A stretch of DNA of 64,000 nt from Haliscomenobacter sp033763495 (GCF_033763495.1 NZ_JANRKL010000204.1:1-64000); one strand, 5' to 3'; positions 27,201 to 33,432 are shown, numbered from the stretch's first letter. A program made the numbers and translations. Notes: generated by a model not told the origin, from the sequence alone.

Positions 27201-28953
27201 CGGTACTCCACGCTGGAGCACCAAAGCATTGGGCAATGGCCAGTTCGAAATCATTGTCAGCAACTTGCCTCAAGGCAAACATGACCTGATCGTAGTGGTA
27301 CGCGACGAGTGTGGTAACCTGAGTGAACCTACCAGAATCCCATTCACCGTTGAAGATTGCAAAGCTCCTGCTCCAATCTGTATCAATGGTTTGAGTACTG
27401 AACTGATGCCTGATGGCGCTGGTGCAGGTATGATGACCGTGTGGGCTTCCGATTTTGTAGCTTCAAAGATCTACGATTGCAATGGCCAAGGCCCTGAAAC
27501 CAATACCACTGGTCAAAAACTGGTCACCAAGTACTCCATCAACCGGGTGGGTAGCCCAGTAGTTGAGGCTCAGACCAGCTTGGCGCTTAATTGCAACGAT
27601 GCAGGCAAAACCATCCTAGTGGAATTGCATGCCTGGGACAATGCCGGAAACCACGACTTCTGTGTAACCTACATTGAAGTACAGGACAACCGTAAAGTTT
27701 GTGGAGGTTCAGGTAATGTAGACCTGGGTAGCATCTCTGGTTTGATCACCACCGATGAAGCTGAGCCACTCCAGGGTGCTCAAGTTGACCTGAGTGGGGC
27801 CGCTACCATGCAGTACAACACTCCAGGTGCTGGTACCTTCGCCTTCAATAGCCTGACCAAAGGAAGTGACTTCAGTGTAAGTGCCCAATTGGATAAGGAT
27901 CACATCAATGGAGTTACAACTTTCGACCTTGTTCTGATCCAGAAGCACATCCTCGGAGTGAAGCCGCTCGAAGGTGCTTACCGCATGATTGCTGCTGACG
28001 TCAACAACTCTAAGTCGATCAGTACCCTGGACATGATCCAGATTCGCAAGTTGATCCTGCAAATCGATACCAAGTTCAACAATGTACCTAGCTGGAAATT
28101 CGTCGATGCAGCTTACAAGTTCCCGGATGCACAAAATCCATTCACGGCTGAGTACCCTGAAATCGTCAACGTCAATGACCTGGCTGGTAATGTCAGAGCT
28201 GACTTTATCGCGGTCAAAATGGGTGATGTCAATGGCAGCGCCGCAACCATCAGTGGTGTAGCAGCCGCTGAAGTGCGCAGCAACCAGGCCCTGATGTTGA
28301 AAACCGACGATATCGCCATGAAGGCCAACACTCCTTACGAGATTGCCATCCGTGCAAAAGACTTACAAAACATCCAGGGCTACCAGTTCACCTTGAACTA
28401 TGACCTGAATGCAGTCGAACTCGAAGGAATAACATACGGAGTAGCCAAGGCTGAAAACTTTGGAATCTTCAAGGACAAAGGTGCCATCACCACCAGCTGG
28501 AACCTCAGCAGTACCCTCAATGCCGCTGGCAATGAGGTGCTGTTCACCTTGAAATTGAGAGCCAAAACTGCTGTGAAATTGAGCGAAGTGTTGAACATCA
28601 GCAGCCGCCTCACTCCAGCAGAAGCCTACGACAAACAAAATGAGGCCATCGGCGTCAAACTCAGCTTCGGTGCCGATGTCACTCAGGATTTTGCTGTACT
28701 GCGCCAGAATACCCCCAACCCCTTCCAGGATGAAACCCTCATCGGGTTCTATCTGCCGAAGGCCACCAAGGGCACTTTGACCATCCGCGATACCAAAGGA
28801 AGTTTGGTATACCGCCAGGAAGGCAATTATGTCAAAGGTGAAAATAGGGTCATTCTGAAGCAAGCTGATTTGAGAGCCAGTGGGGTCTTGTACTACACCT
28901 TCGAAACCGCTGACTTTACCGATACCAAAAAAATGATTCTCCTCAATCGTTAA
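15274..28953 (+). CDS. Giant multidomain T9SS surface protein with GEVED, SdrD-B-like, HYR-like, dockerin-like and cohesin-like domains
   Basis: 4559 residues. The signal peptide ends near 45 (FCGSLAFAQ). Approximate layout: six-plus propeller blades 293-580 (INDVFANGNGIYLAT, INSVYVDAKGVIYLGT); Ig-like units 635-896; a DNRLRE-like module 936-1129 (RGWVQFNLSSIPINA). Then four units starting DYGDLP or LGDLA and ending GEVEDY/F, from 1135 to 2461, three of them followed by SdrD-B-like domains (VGNTVFEDRDHDGFQD). After a Cys-containing stretch come about six HYR/Ig-like units 3057-4143, each starting near DKIPPVVTCP-type motifs, with a Ca-binding-like Asp/Asn run at 3520-3566. The end has a dockerin-like domain 4148-4323, a cohesin-like domain 4336-4470 and a T9SS type A sorting domain 4473-4559 (QNTPNPFQDETLI). 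Likely a calcium-stabilised, surface-attached adhesin or matrix protein. ATG 15346 is an alternative start. Confidence 0.88.
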   Translation: MKRALRFSSFIEVPLSTCFFQNKKMACLKLLLVTLPVLFCGSLAFAQSSTPLWAATPSDHITNMTRPFDFAGMVNAPNAGLESSDGSEEILAAEIGRVSVNPASHTAFTGRNSRVTSPGTGFLLEAPAPKLAPAAASMVGQLMGLKIAPATYCQGESFSLSYQFDGGDGILPGNTYTIQLSNNNFSDHLTIGRLVSSNLTGSIQVTIPFDAAIGGGYEFRVVASTGAATSTEYGSYTIAGARNLQPVIDVNACLTQNATFTTATTALSPTYLWKKVCTIPGAVFTNSKSGLDAMGTYAANLYYANSKLYVATSKGLGVSSNNGASFALHLSGQINDVFANGNGIYLATPNGVRVNNTMALDGTGTFSTAIGNPITAVYARGSDVYAAGSDGIYFSNDDGVSFPDIPGHPVGTTKYTTAQGLGSNSVNDLFIDGNGTVYAATTMGISILYPGQTNFVTTNLVTHPMSGLLSNNINSVYVDAKGVIYLGTNDGVSVSTDGGTTFTTITDGLGNSAVGDIFVDEANSIIYAATTGGLSMMHLGANKFTNFTARQGLGADFITSLAVNNGTVFAGNGNGVSKGNIPAAIIDASGTNNAASYSIMGLDYLDANCRFFAEVTVPGCTTPAYTNIASLNDIPPQISVISPTTSTTKCDNQDGSFTLTGLYPNVSYQLQYLGGAGIPASGATVTADASGQIVVSFLAPGTYTEVHVRSTVGQNCESNKLTVVINPPAEPAPPVPDMLSVTPVCGGSNVTVGMPAQVAPLQYRWYTKLPAGSADLADPGTSTDDYVITAPSSSGSVWVRIRNTNTNCLSDSVKVDYTVNPGVTIDHAKTEPTTANPNSGTITITGPAGTYNLSYVDPVSGPQTSNNITFPHTISGLGVGNYTNFVATNPATGCVSNTIASCRLLGPPSDDVISTKNLQTVVCGIPGVTGGYLQKVTDPSRVSSTSITAAMPETVGAIAAGRIRQTQGTNPTPADLNEKVEMRGWVQFNLSSIPINATITKVEFTPTSVQGGFQAVNDVEINTSATGDIQFDITQMTDDNYGPYANFNDRAFNDLFDVKYNDFVIGSNATGAKVDLGPSAVADAQRRLASTNQLFQLGLTLSGTDFDVPVFQFHGKVFDLSANQQLCITYVLKDYGDLPEPKFATDLAGGLVGPSHVINLIDLNSDPNITSNPLQPAMYIGATPPDAEVNGQPNATATGDGSDEDINDSWFTNPATNNTLVAGSTITLTVPVTNNLPEYVNVVVFVDWNNNGVFENTPAERYTKKVDPNPNLPNVGNQVLVPFDLAIPNVPKADSIGVRIRLTSGAVFDAYGPAPDGEVEDFIIELRGTDYGDLPDATTATGNNDYQTLKANNGARHGVPVTPLIYMGTAIDTESDGQPNLSSVGDDNNLPIDDEDGIIFLGPLVPGRNAQLAFKGVNKVGIDAKLHIWADWNNDGTLEYVSGTTFASSASPISQIITFAVPNGATFDGGKVFFRFRFTTDVTFNTAIPNPSPNGLVYDGEVEDYFLPIFKMGNLVWEDRNHNGLQDNDEINLGIQNVRVVLRFGGIDPITGAYDEVTQNTATNPNTPNIDNGVDAVRDFVLQTFTDTKGTYCFIGLIEGRYQIISVDTFGLTPTRFDHIKNVTEEDLDSDGKPLKNPWAYVSGDRRQSKSQIVTLKVDQIGTDEEGILDQGNPQLLDPNAIGVFPDDRVEQRIDFGYVGLDLGDLAESTNIPFPANPLTPPDPSNTSFITTENGTTPEGPKHIVTPDLRLGNCQDVEWLGQPDQDAGAEFKPGPDSGGDDPIANFSNYPNFSYDPSQGRRWPFHDVAKVCGDDEDGIRFLTPMVPGYDAILSVKYFAKTNLDGPDAYLHAWFDWNGDGNFDNGAGGIDPNEHIIFYKRDGVVVSNMLEPITQAVKLEMSYLTTPGDSLTLTFKVPADVKYNNGNILSRFRISFDPYLGPNGILAPSLNFPDLQPGAGNTQVPGGIIPYGEVEDYFIALSKVGNTVFEDRDHDGFQDVLEPGIKNVPIKLQFAGADGILNSGDPYEFTYHDTTDANGRYYFCGLIGNVDPSGIPNPVYQLIVEDPAGMTATFNNTDPSDDICIDDNSNGDDLLIDFVQAPFGHRITTDTFTITNPMMLCLDENAPRNDVGGLVTGNNRPNPTVADALNNFPDNQYDETRDFGYTGFDYGDLPINSVLKGSKYLTLRDSVNGPGDPLDFKYGPRHAIQPRLYLGDGVDGELNGKPDADAGSKAGGDDDDPGAFKKGKTADDENGIRLLSPLIPGEVAYIKVKYTSQDTTNVPADDQLDGVLDGYKNVPAYLDAFMDWNGNGEIELPGEKIFWTHQGISTANFDKYEVKDTVDTYTAKLIPISNSGLDSVILAFRVPTSATFDTGTVFMRFRLGWTNYSAPFGSGGFPAAFPIGLGPDNNIFHMTQSPYVKSFENNLPTGAIQAPPNNWTNAADNTGRYPYPQGEVEDYAIPVAQIGNLAWYDHNVNGHQDDPLLALYNQYKDEYGVDTLQLVLIWGGVENKNGTFDAVGYQDHTVSSAGTTTDILYNLSLAPPAVGSNTPGLVVKTNPQGLYSFRGLIPGRYYLIPKKYLDLVADGHAIDSAQFVNQGPKHRILTLKNNTITTDSTDSDAMPGAAFTIADGNPRDPEVSVGNLPVNENGQKDVQDVPNLMTGSPSVFPDNQWDKTIDFGWIDEPVMESNLDIVGVNFPTSQICGNFNVIMHVCIKNTAETPLDSLMIDLNLANAYGDAYVGTPKLSIVDKAYTTNSGDVLVQKSMVGAKAALTPYLNDGIYDGSSPGKISIFKDNVDDSPFYLPGDSVVCVQVEFEINPTKTNTFNANVPKGWHSQAQTWARAVGFRRNANGTNGPKTPIIDYWPRSPRFLKYVQITDLTDEVDDPMPMANIPYPDAGDGVEFYGSVVNRGTDNVYFPVPTAPVPLASYMSDPRRDKYHQSQKDVLNRTENDPAIQNDECWINTKWNSGYKEFEIALDAKCEAVVNADLLVPNFIDACGFDKYPMGSYYRVIIQDKWTEETLWASVDRVPFDVKKYRDRQLIYKVRSVANHCNIIWGPINFVDKIPPVVTCPPNTSRKLNAKNEIVGTYTFVCSDVDSIYNVAKSWNKPDYAYYTGLATATDACGDPRLENVKDEIEYFADCNASAAQGYLYAQIRRTFSFIDLMGNKENCTQLIYIYRPVIKLPLCKIEVPNDKAKGDNLILPADLAGKKYDIAGSVPYFINGSGKKVFITGKDYCGFAFNYTDEVSFSTGQGLCGKKIIRTWSIFDWCYGTGSAYPNYLMQPETQNECYAESSWNSGRYTWQQTIIVGDSERPIITALDVDRDGKVGAYTGAPQANPKTATATYDPDDVLEYSTGPMDCTGGFVFDRSSFKVTEQSDWCYEIRVVERVAILDLDERPTGVFVLKTDPGVKVTGDCAKGYTVSGVPILGDWFVEVRVYDACYQDSVVWIPVRIVDKISPVMKCDDKLNITLDNQGNGFVAAKNLDEGSWDNCKMKWVKVRRPVAEACVTTMLKFPRVVDANKNGKLDPYDPSKGKLDLNGNGKADDYDYIDLNSNGVAEIEEYFTIGEYFTKNPPAAGNGSGMIMTPLMDTVPFFCCDGSALMVELWGMDKFGNLNYCWNNIQVDDKTPIQCLAPWEATIYCDDKSLEFIDDKVKSAKVFGDVIINSGAVCIQADTTYSTVKRLKCGAGTIERIWVLTKQTAHGPISTTCKQIIRVLPVREYNICFPKDVDQRDCKVPVIDTAVVSELGCDILAVNVSDKRYDASDDECYKIFRTYTVINWCAYDDNCGDPMTEGSVFVVDRALFDNFGKERLYVLVRDADRDLDEEFYLSKNLTTNEPLSNDRKSGDYHVFGDADWNGDTDGSGYKSTDYSSFAGREVRMPDCDQAFNGNPYGLPVGEYYHSFMYTQIIKVYDEVKPVVTADAAKFCIREGADCLADIKMVVTGKDNCTNEVTLETQFLMIAPLQTRDAGSMILYGTPRWSTKALGNGQFEIIVSNLPQGKHDLIVVVRDECGNLSEPTRIPFTVEDCKAPAPICINGLSTELMPDGAGAGMMTVWASDFVASKIYDCNGQGPETNTTGQKLVTKYSINRVGSPVVEAQTSLALNCNDAGKTILVELHAWDNAGNHDFCVTYIEVQDNRKVCGGSGNVDLGSISGLITTDEAEPLQGAQVDLSGAATMQYNTPGAGTFAFNSLTKGSDFSVSAQLDKDHINGVTTFDLVLIQKHILGVKPLEGAYRMIAADVNNSKSISTLDMIQIRKLILQIDTKFNNVPSWKFVDAAYKFPDAQNPFTAEYPEIVNVNDLAGNVRADFIAVKMGDVNGSAATISGVAAAEVRSNQALMLKTDDIAMKANTPYEIAIRAKDLQNIQGYQFTLNYDLNAVELEGITYGVAKAENFGIFKDKGAITTSWNLSSTLNAAGNEVLFTLKLRAKTAVKLSEVLNISSRLTPAEAYDKQNEAIGVKLSFGADVTQDFAVLRQNTPNPFQDETLIGFYLPKATKGTLTIRDTKGSLVYRQEGNYVKGENRVILKQADLRASGVLYYTFETADFTDTKKMILLNR

Positions 28954-28976
28954 TCACCAGGAGATGACTTTACCAT

Positions 28977-29017
28977 CCTTGCCGTTGTTGAATGTACTTC
29001 ATTCGATAGCGGCAAGG
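28977..29017 (+). other. Intergenic hairpin between the giant gene and the next gene
   Basis: CCTTGCCG (28977-28984) pairs with CGGCAAGG (29010-29017) around a 25-nt loop. No U-run follows, so it is more likely a partial attenuator or RNA-processing/stability hairpin than a full terminator. This fits a block in which a large product needs more message than its neighbours. Confidence 0.4.
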
Positions 29018-29046
29018 TTGTAAAACACTCCTCCAATATAGAGATT

Positions 29047-29541
29047 ATGAACTATGGTAAATTGCTACTGATGGGTTTAGGATTGTGTTTGACCGTTGTG
29101 GTATCACAAGCACAGTCTTTATCCCCTCAAGTCGTTAGTTCTGCCGGAGGCAAAATGCAAAGTTCCACCATGAGTTTGGATTGGACTTTGGGTGAAACGG
29201 CAGTATCTCGTTGGAATACGCCCACTGGTTTCACTACGGAAGGCTTCCATCAGCCCGTGTTGCAGGTAAGCCTTCTGCCTGAATACAGCGCCCCCAAAGT
29301 GAGCATTGCTCCTAACCCCGTACAGTCTATACTCAACGTACAGGTAAAGGACGCATCTCAAAAAGCTTTATTCGTGCAATTGGTGGATGTCCAAGGCCGC
29401 GTAATTGTTCAACGGACTAGTTTGGGCCTAGGCAATACCGAACTCAACATGAGTGATTTGCCTTCGGGTATTTTTTTCCTGCAAGTGTTGCAACAAAATG
29501 GAAAAACTTTGGAAGCATTCAAAGTATTAAAAACCAATTGA
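29047..29541 (+). CDS. Small T9SS type A sorting-domain protein
   Basis: 164 residues with a signal peptide (MNYGKLLLMGLGLCLTVVVSQAQ). A short segment (SSAGGKMQSSTMSLDWTLGE and TTEGFHQP) is common before sorting domains in Bacteroidota. The C-terminal type A sorting domain starts near residue 85 (VSIAPNPVQSILNVQV) and ends EAFKVLKTN. It has almost no cargo of its own, so it may be an accessory subunit or anchor. It follows the giant gene by 93 bp and precedes the two tandem paralogues. Confidence 0.85.
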   Translation: MNYGKLLLMGLGLCLTVVVSQAQSLSPQVVSSAGGKMQSSTMSLDWTLGETAVSRWNTPTGFTTEGFHQPVLQVSLLPEYSAPKVSIAPNPVQSILNVQVKDASQKALFVQLVDVQGRVIVQRTSLGLGNTELNMSDLPSGIFFLQVLQQNGKTLEAFKVLKTN

Positions 29542-29602
29542 TTACCAACAATCTAAACCAAATTGTTGCGTATTGTCTTTTTTAACTTTTAATCCAATTG
29601 GC

Positions 29603-31426
29603 ATGAAAAAATTATTACTCTTTTTGATAGCGATTAACCTTTTGTGCGGATTCACCGCGTTTGCGCAAAGTACGGATGTCGCTCAAGGAATAAACTTTCA
29701 GGCGGTAGCAAGAGACGAAGTTGGACAGATCATTAGCAATCAACCTGTTTCGTTAAAAATTGCTCTAGTATCCAAAAACGGATCCGCTGCAGAGTACTAC
29801 AGTGAAACCCATCAAGTCATCACTGACCAAAATGGTTTGTTCCAAATCATCATTGGTGAAGGTAAAGAAGCCAATGGTAAATTAGCCGATGTGCCCTGGG
29901 CCAAAGACCAGATTTGGTTAAATGTTTCGATGGATGCTAAAGCCAATAAAAACTTTGCATTGGTGAGTTCGGCCAAGCTGCTGTCGGTTCCCTATGCCAT
30001 GCATGCCGCTACTGCAGGACAAATTGTAAATGAAGATGCTGCCATTGATTTGCCTTTTGAAAAAAATCAGTCCATTTATTGGACTACTGGAGGCAATAGC
30101 AATACCAGTCCGGCTATTCATTTTTTGGGTACTCGCGACAACAAAGATTTGGTCATCAAGACTAACAATACCACCCGCATGAACATCATGGCGGATGGCC
30201 GAATCAGAACATTCAGTGTGTGCCCGAACAACGGTGACGGAGACCCTGAAAGTTACGCTATTGTGGCCAAAGGCTGTAAGCAAGGTGTATTCATCAAGGT
30301 GAATGGCTCACGAAGCAATGCCACTAATTTCGTCACTTTTGCCGACGACGATGGCATTCATGGTGCCATAGAAGGAGAAACCGCAAGTGAATTAGCGGAC
30401 AGCTGGGCCTTTAAATCCCAAAATGCGATATTTGTCCTTAAAGGGATAGCCTTGCTTGCTGAGGCAATTGCGGATGGTATTGAAGCTGGTGGCCAAGCAG
30501 CTAGTGGACTTGCTGCAGGTGCGGCTGCGGGTTCAAGCGCCAGTGCGATAGCAAAAACCACTGAACAATTAGCTTTAGCCGCTGAAGCGATCAATTGGAA
30601 TGCTCAAAAATTTGCTGAAGTGGGAGTGAGTTATTCATCGGGTTCAGCTGACTATGCAGAATGGTTAGCGCGCAAAAAAGGGGAGCGCGACATGCACCCT
30701 GGAGAAATTGTTGGTGTAAAAGCTGGGCAGATTTCTCTGGCGACTACGGAAGTAGACCATTTTATGGTTATTTCTACCCGCCCCATTATTTTGGGTAACG
30801 CACCTCAACCCGAAAATCGTCAGCATTTTGAAAAAGTAGCTTTTATGGGCCAGGTACCCGTAAGAATAGCTGGAGCAGCGAGCATCGGAGATTATATCTT
30901 GCCTTCTGGCAATAATGATGGCGTTGGGATTGCGGTACATCCTACTGACATGAAATTGGGCGACTACTCCCGCATTGTGGGCGTAGCCTGGGAGGCAGCT
31001 AAAGAGGCACCGATGAACCTGGTGAAAGTTGCAGTGGGCATCAACAGCAACGACCTTACCCGTAAAGTAGATGAGCTCAACCAAAAAGTAGATCAAATTA
31101 TGGCCTACTTGGACGGTAAAACTACATTGAATCCGGATGGAACCTTGATGGCCACTACCCCTACGGCTAAACCTCAGACTACCTTGACCAAACAACTCAG
31201 TGATGAAGAATTTGATCAACTCATTGATCAACATTCTGATTACCTGACCCAGCTGTACGCGAATACCAAAAAAACGCTGATTAAGCAAGGCTATGACCCC
31301 AGCAACAGCCCAATGTTGGTCGAACTATTGGACAACCCCATTCCCACGATCAAGAAAGTGCGCCGTGATCCAAACTACCTGACCCAGTGGGCCTTCATCG
31401 ATCAAAAATTCAAATCAACCAAATAG
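29603..31426 (+). CDS. Secreted tail-spike-like protein with Peptidase_G2-like C-terminal domain (paralogue 1)
   Basis: 607 residues with signal peptide MKKLLLFLIAINLLCGFTAFAQ. Residues about 25-135 form a beta-rich domain widespread in Bacteroidota (INFQAVARD, LFQIIIGEG, LLSVPYAMHAATA). Next are a head-like segment (FLGTRDNKDLVIKTNNTTR) and an Ala/Gly-rich hydrophobic stretch at about 275-325. The following domain (AEVGVSYSSGSADYAEWL, GEIVGVKAGQISLAT, VISTRPIILGN, GDYILPSGNNDGVGIAV) resembles Peptidase_G2-type intramolecular chaperone/autocleavage domains of phage neck and tail-spike proteins. A helical tail of about 120 residues follows. No sorting domain is visible. The frame opens at 29573, but ATG 29603 starts the signal peptide. 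It is a tandem duplicate of the next gene. Cleavage activity is inferred only. Confidence 0.8.
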   Translation: MKKLLLFLIAINLLCGFTAFAQSTDVAQGINFQAVARDEVGQIISNQPVSLKIALVSKNGSAAEYYSETHQVITDQNGLFQIIIGEGKEANGKLADVPWAKDQIWLNVSMDAKANKNFALVSSAKLLSVPYAMHAATAGQIVNEDAAIDLPFEKNQSIYWTTGGNSNTSPAIHFLGTRDNKDLVIKTNNTTRMNIMADGRIRTFSVCPNNGDGDPESYAIVAKGCKQGVFIKVNGSRSNATNFVTFADDDGIHGAIEGETASELADSWAFKSQNAIFVLKGIALLAEAIADGIEAGGQAASGLAAGAAAGSSASAIAKTTEQLALAAEAINWNAQKFAEVGVSYSSGSADYAEWLARKKGERDMHPGEIVGVKAGQISLATTEVDHFMVISTRPIILGNAPQPENRQHFEKVAFMGQVPVRIAGAASIGDYILPSGNNDGVGIAVHPTDMKLGDYSRIVGVAWEAAKEAPMNLVKVAVGINSNDLTRKVDELNQKVDQIMAYLDGKTTLNPDGTLMATTPTAKPQTTLTKQLSDEEFDQLIDQHSDYLTQLYANTKKTLIKQGYDPSNSPMLVELLDNPIPTIKKVRRDPNYLTQWAFIDQKFKSTK

Positions 31427-31476
31427 GTTGTTCCTGTCTGCAATCAAGATTTTTCTTGATTAAAAATTGCAAGGGT

Positions 31477-33360
31477 ATGAAAAAGATTTTATTGATTCTA
31501 AGCATATGTAATATCCTACTGATTCATGCAGTAATGGGGCAAACACAAGCTGTTGCTCCCACCAATGGTATGAACTACCAGGCGGTTGCTCGGGATGCTA
31601 CGGGCAAAATTTTGGCCAATCAGCAGATTACACTCAAAATTTCCTTCAGTGCCAATACTAAGGAGAAACAGGCTTTTTATACCGAAGTACATCAAGTCAC
31701 GACGGATGAATTGGGCTTGTTCAACCTGGTGATTGGTGAAGGCAAAGAACCGGTAGGTGCCATGAAGGATATTCCTTGGGCTTCCGAACAAATTTGGCTG
31801 GATGTTGCGCTCAAGACTGGACAAGCGTTTTCACTGATGGGTAGTATTGAACTTCGCTCAGTGCCTTATGCCTTTCATGCCGCTACCGCCAGCCAATTGG
31901 TAAATGAGTCATCTGCAATTGAGTTGCCATTGGAAAAAAACCAATCTATTTATTGGACGACTAGTGGCAATACCAATACCAGTCCTCCTACTCATTTTTT
32001 GGGGACCCGAGATAACAAAGATTTCGTGTTAAAAACCAATAACACCACCCGGGTTCAATTCCTGGCAGATGGACGGATTCGAACCTTTAGCGTTTGTCCA
32101 GACAATGGTGACGGAAATCCCGAAAGTTATGCATTAGTGGTCAAAGGCTGCAATCAGGGGCTATACATCAAGGTGAGTGGCCAGCGCAGTAATGACAACA
32201 ACTTTCTCACTTTTGCCGATGATGAGGACATTCATGGTACTGTAGAAGGCGAAACTAGTGGTGAATTGGCAAGTAGTTGGAGTTTTATATCTCAAAATAT
32301 CCTTTTTACCATGCAAACGGTGGCTTTGACTGCAGAGATTGCTTCTGAAGGGGTAGAAGGGATAGGACATATAGCTGCGGCAGCTACCGCGGCAGCAAGT
32401 ATCCTTTTGGCTTGGGCTGCCCCAGGATTTACCCTTGCATCGACTGGAGATATAGCTAATGGTACATCTAAACTGGCAGAAATTGCAGCTCTTGGTTTTG
32501 AAATAGTGAATTTTAACGCTCAAAAATTTGCTGAAGTAGGAGTAAGTTATTCATCAGGTTCAGCGGACTACGCAGAATGGTTGGAGCGCGCGAAGGGTGA
32601 ACCAGACTTACATTATGGGGATATTGTAGCCGTAAACGGGGGGGAGATCTCCTTGAATACCACACACGGCTCTCATTACATGGTAATCTCTAAACGCCCT
32701 CTCGCGGTGGGAAATGCCCCGCAACCAGATCAGCAATACCGCTACGAAAAAGTGGCCTTTATGGGACAGGTACCGGTAAAAGTAGCTGGCAAAGTGGACA
32801 TCGGTGACTACATTCTCCCTTCAGGAAACCATGATGGAGTAGGTATTGCGGTGAAACCTGCTGGGATGAAGATCGCAGACTTTGCCAAAGTGATCGGAGT
32901 GGCCTGGGAAGCCGCCGAAGATGCTCCACTCAATTACGTCAATGTAGCGATAGGTTTGAATAAAAATGGTCTTGCCCCCAAAGTAGAAGAAATTTCCAAC
33001 AAGGTGGACAACATCATTGCCTATTTGGAAGGCAAAGCGCCTCTGCATCCGAATACCCAGGTAAGCACAGGCAAGCCAACGGTTGGGCCTGGAACAGCCA
33101 ATATAACTACCGCTCCTGCTGCTAAAGTAATGAGCGATGAACAATTCGATCAATACTTGAACGATCATGAGCAAGAGATCAAAAATAACGTGGCTAAAAT
33201 CCAAGCGGAGTTGATCAAACAAGGTCAAAATTTAGACAACATTCCAGAACTGAAAGCTTATTTTAGCGATCCGATCCAAACGATCAAAAAAATGCGTAAA
33301 AATCCGCAGTTTGCGACTCAGTGGGCTCAGGTTGATCGGAAGCTTTTAGAGAAGAAATAG
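31477..33360 (+). CDS. Secreted tail-spike-like protein with Peptidase_G2-like C-terminal domain (paralogue 2)
   Basis: 627 residues with signal peptide MKKILLILSICNILLIHAVMGQ. The organisation is the same as the preceding gene: N-terminal beta domain (MNYQAVARDATGKILANQ, LFNLVIGEGKEP, LRSVPYAFHAATA), head-like segment (FLGTRDNKDFVLKTNNTTR), hydrophobic Ala-rich stretch, Peptidase_G2-like domain (SSGSADYAEWLERAKGE, GDYILPSGNHDGVG) and helical tail ending QVDRKLLEKK. The hydrophobic stretch (about residues 275-345) is longer and almost unrelated to that of paralogue 1, while flanking motifs are nearly identical. ATG 31477 is chosen because the longer frame from 31387 overlaps the previous gene. 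A strong terminator follows. Confidence 0.8.
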   Translation: MKKILLILSICNILLIHAVMGQTQAVAPTNGMNYQAVARDATGKILANQQITLKISFSANTKEKQAFYTEVHQVTTDELGLFNLVIGEGKEPVGAMKDIPWASEQIWLDVALKTGQAFSLMGSIELRSVPYAFHAATASQLVNESSAIELPLEKNQSIYWTTSGNTNTSPPTHFLGTRDNKDFVLKTNNTTRVQFLADGRIRTFSVCPDNGDGNPESYALVVKGCNQGLYIKVSGQRSNDNNFLTFADDEDIHGTVEGETSGELASSWSFISQNILFTMQTVALTAEIASEGVEGIGHIAAAATAAASILLAWAAPGFTLASTGDIANGTSKLAEIAALGFEIVNFNAQKFAEVGVSYSSGSADYAEWLERAKGEPDLHYGDIVAVNGGEISLNTTHGSHYMVISKRPLAVGNAPQPDQQYRYEKVAFMGQVPVKVAGKVDIGDYILPSGNHDGVGIAVKPAGMKIADFAKVIGVAWEAAEDAPLNYVNVAIGLNKNGLAPKVEEISNKVDNIIAYLEGKAPLHPNTQVSTGKPTVGPGTANITTAPAAKVMSDEQFDQYLNDHEQEIKNNVAKIQAELIKQGQNLDNIPELKAYFSDPIQTIKKMRKNPQFATQWAQVDRKLLEKK

Positions 33361-33398
33361 AAATTCTCGTATGTTAAGAAAGGGTACCTACCCTGCTA

Positions 33399-33432
33399 CC
33401 GCCTAATGATCTGTTTATTAGGCGGTTTTTTT
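33399..33432 (+). terminator. Rho-independent terminator of the surface-protein block
   Basis: A perfect 9-bp stem CCGCCTAAT (33399-33407) / ATTAGGCGG (33417-33425) with a 9-nt loop, followed by seven T residues. It lies 39 bp after the second paralogue's stop. The gap to nuoA beyond it (to 33772) is A/T-rich; besides the promoter and palindrome listed separately, nothing else was seen. Confidence 0.88.

Noticed and set aside
28977..29017. Full rho-independent terminator after the giant gene
   Set aside because: The stem is only 8 bp with a long loop and no T-run; kept as a weak hairpin only.
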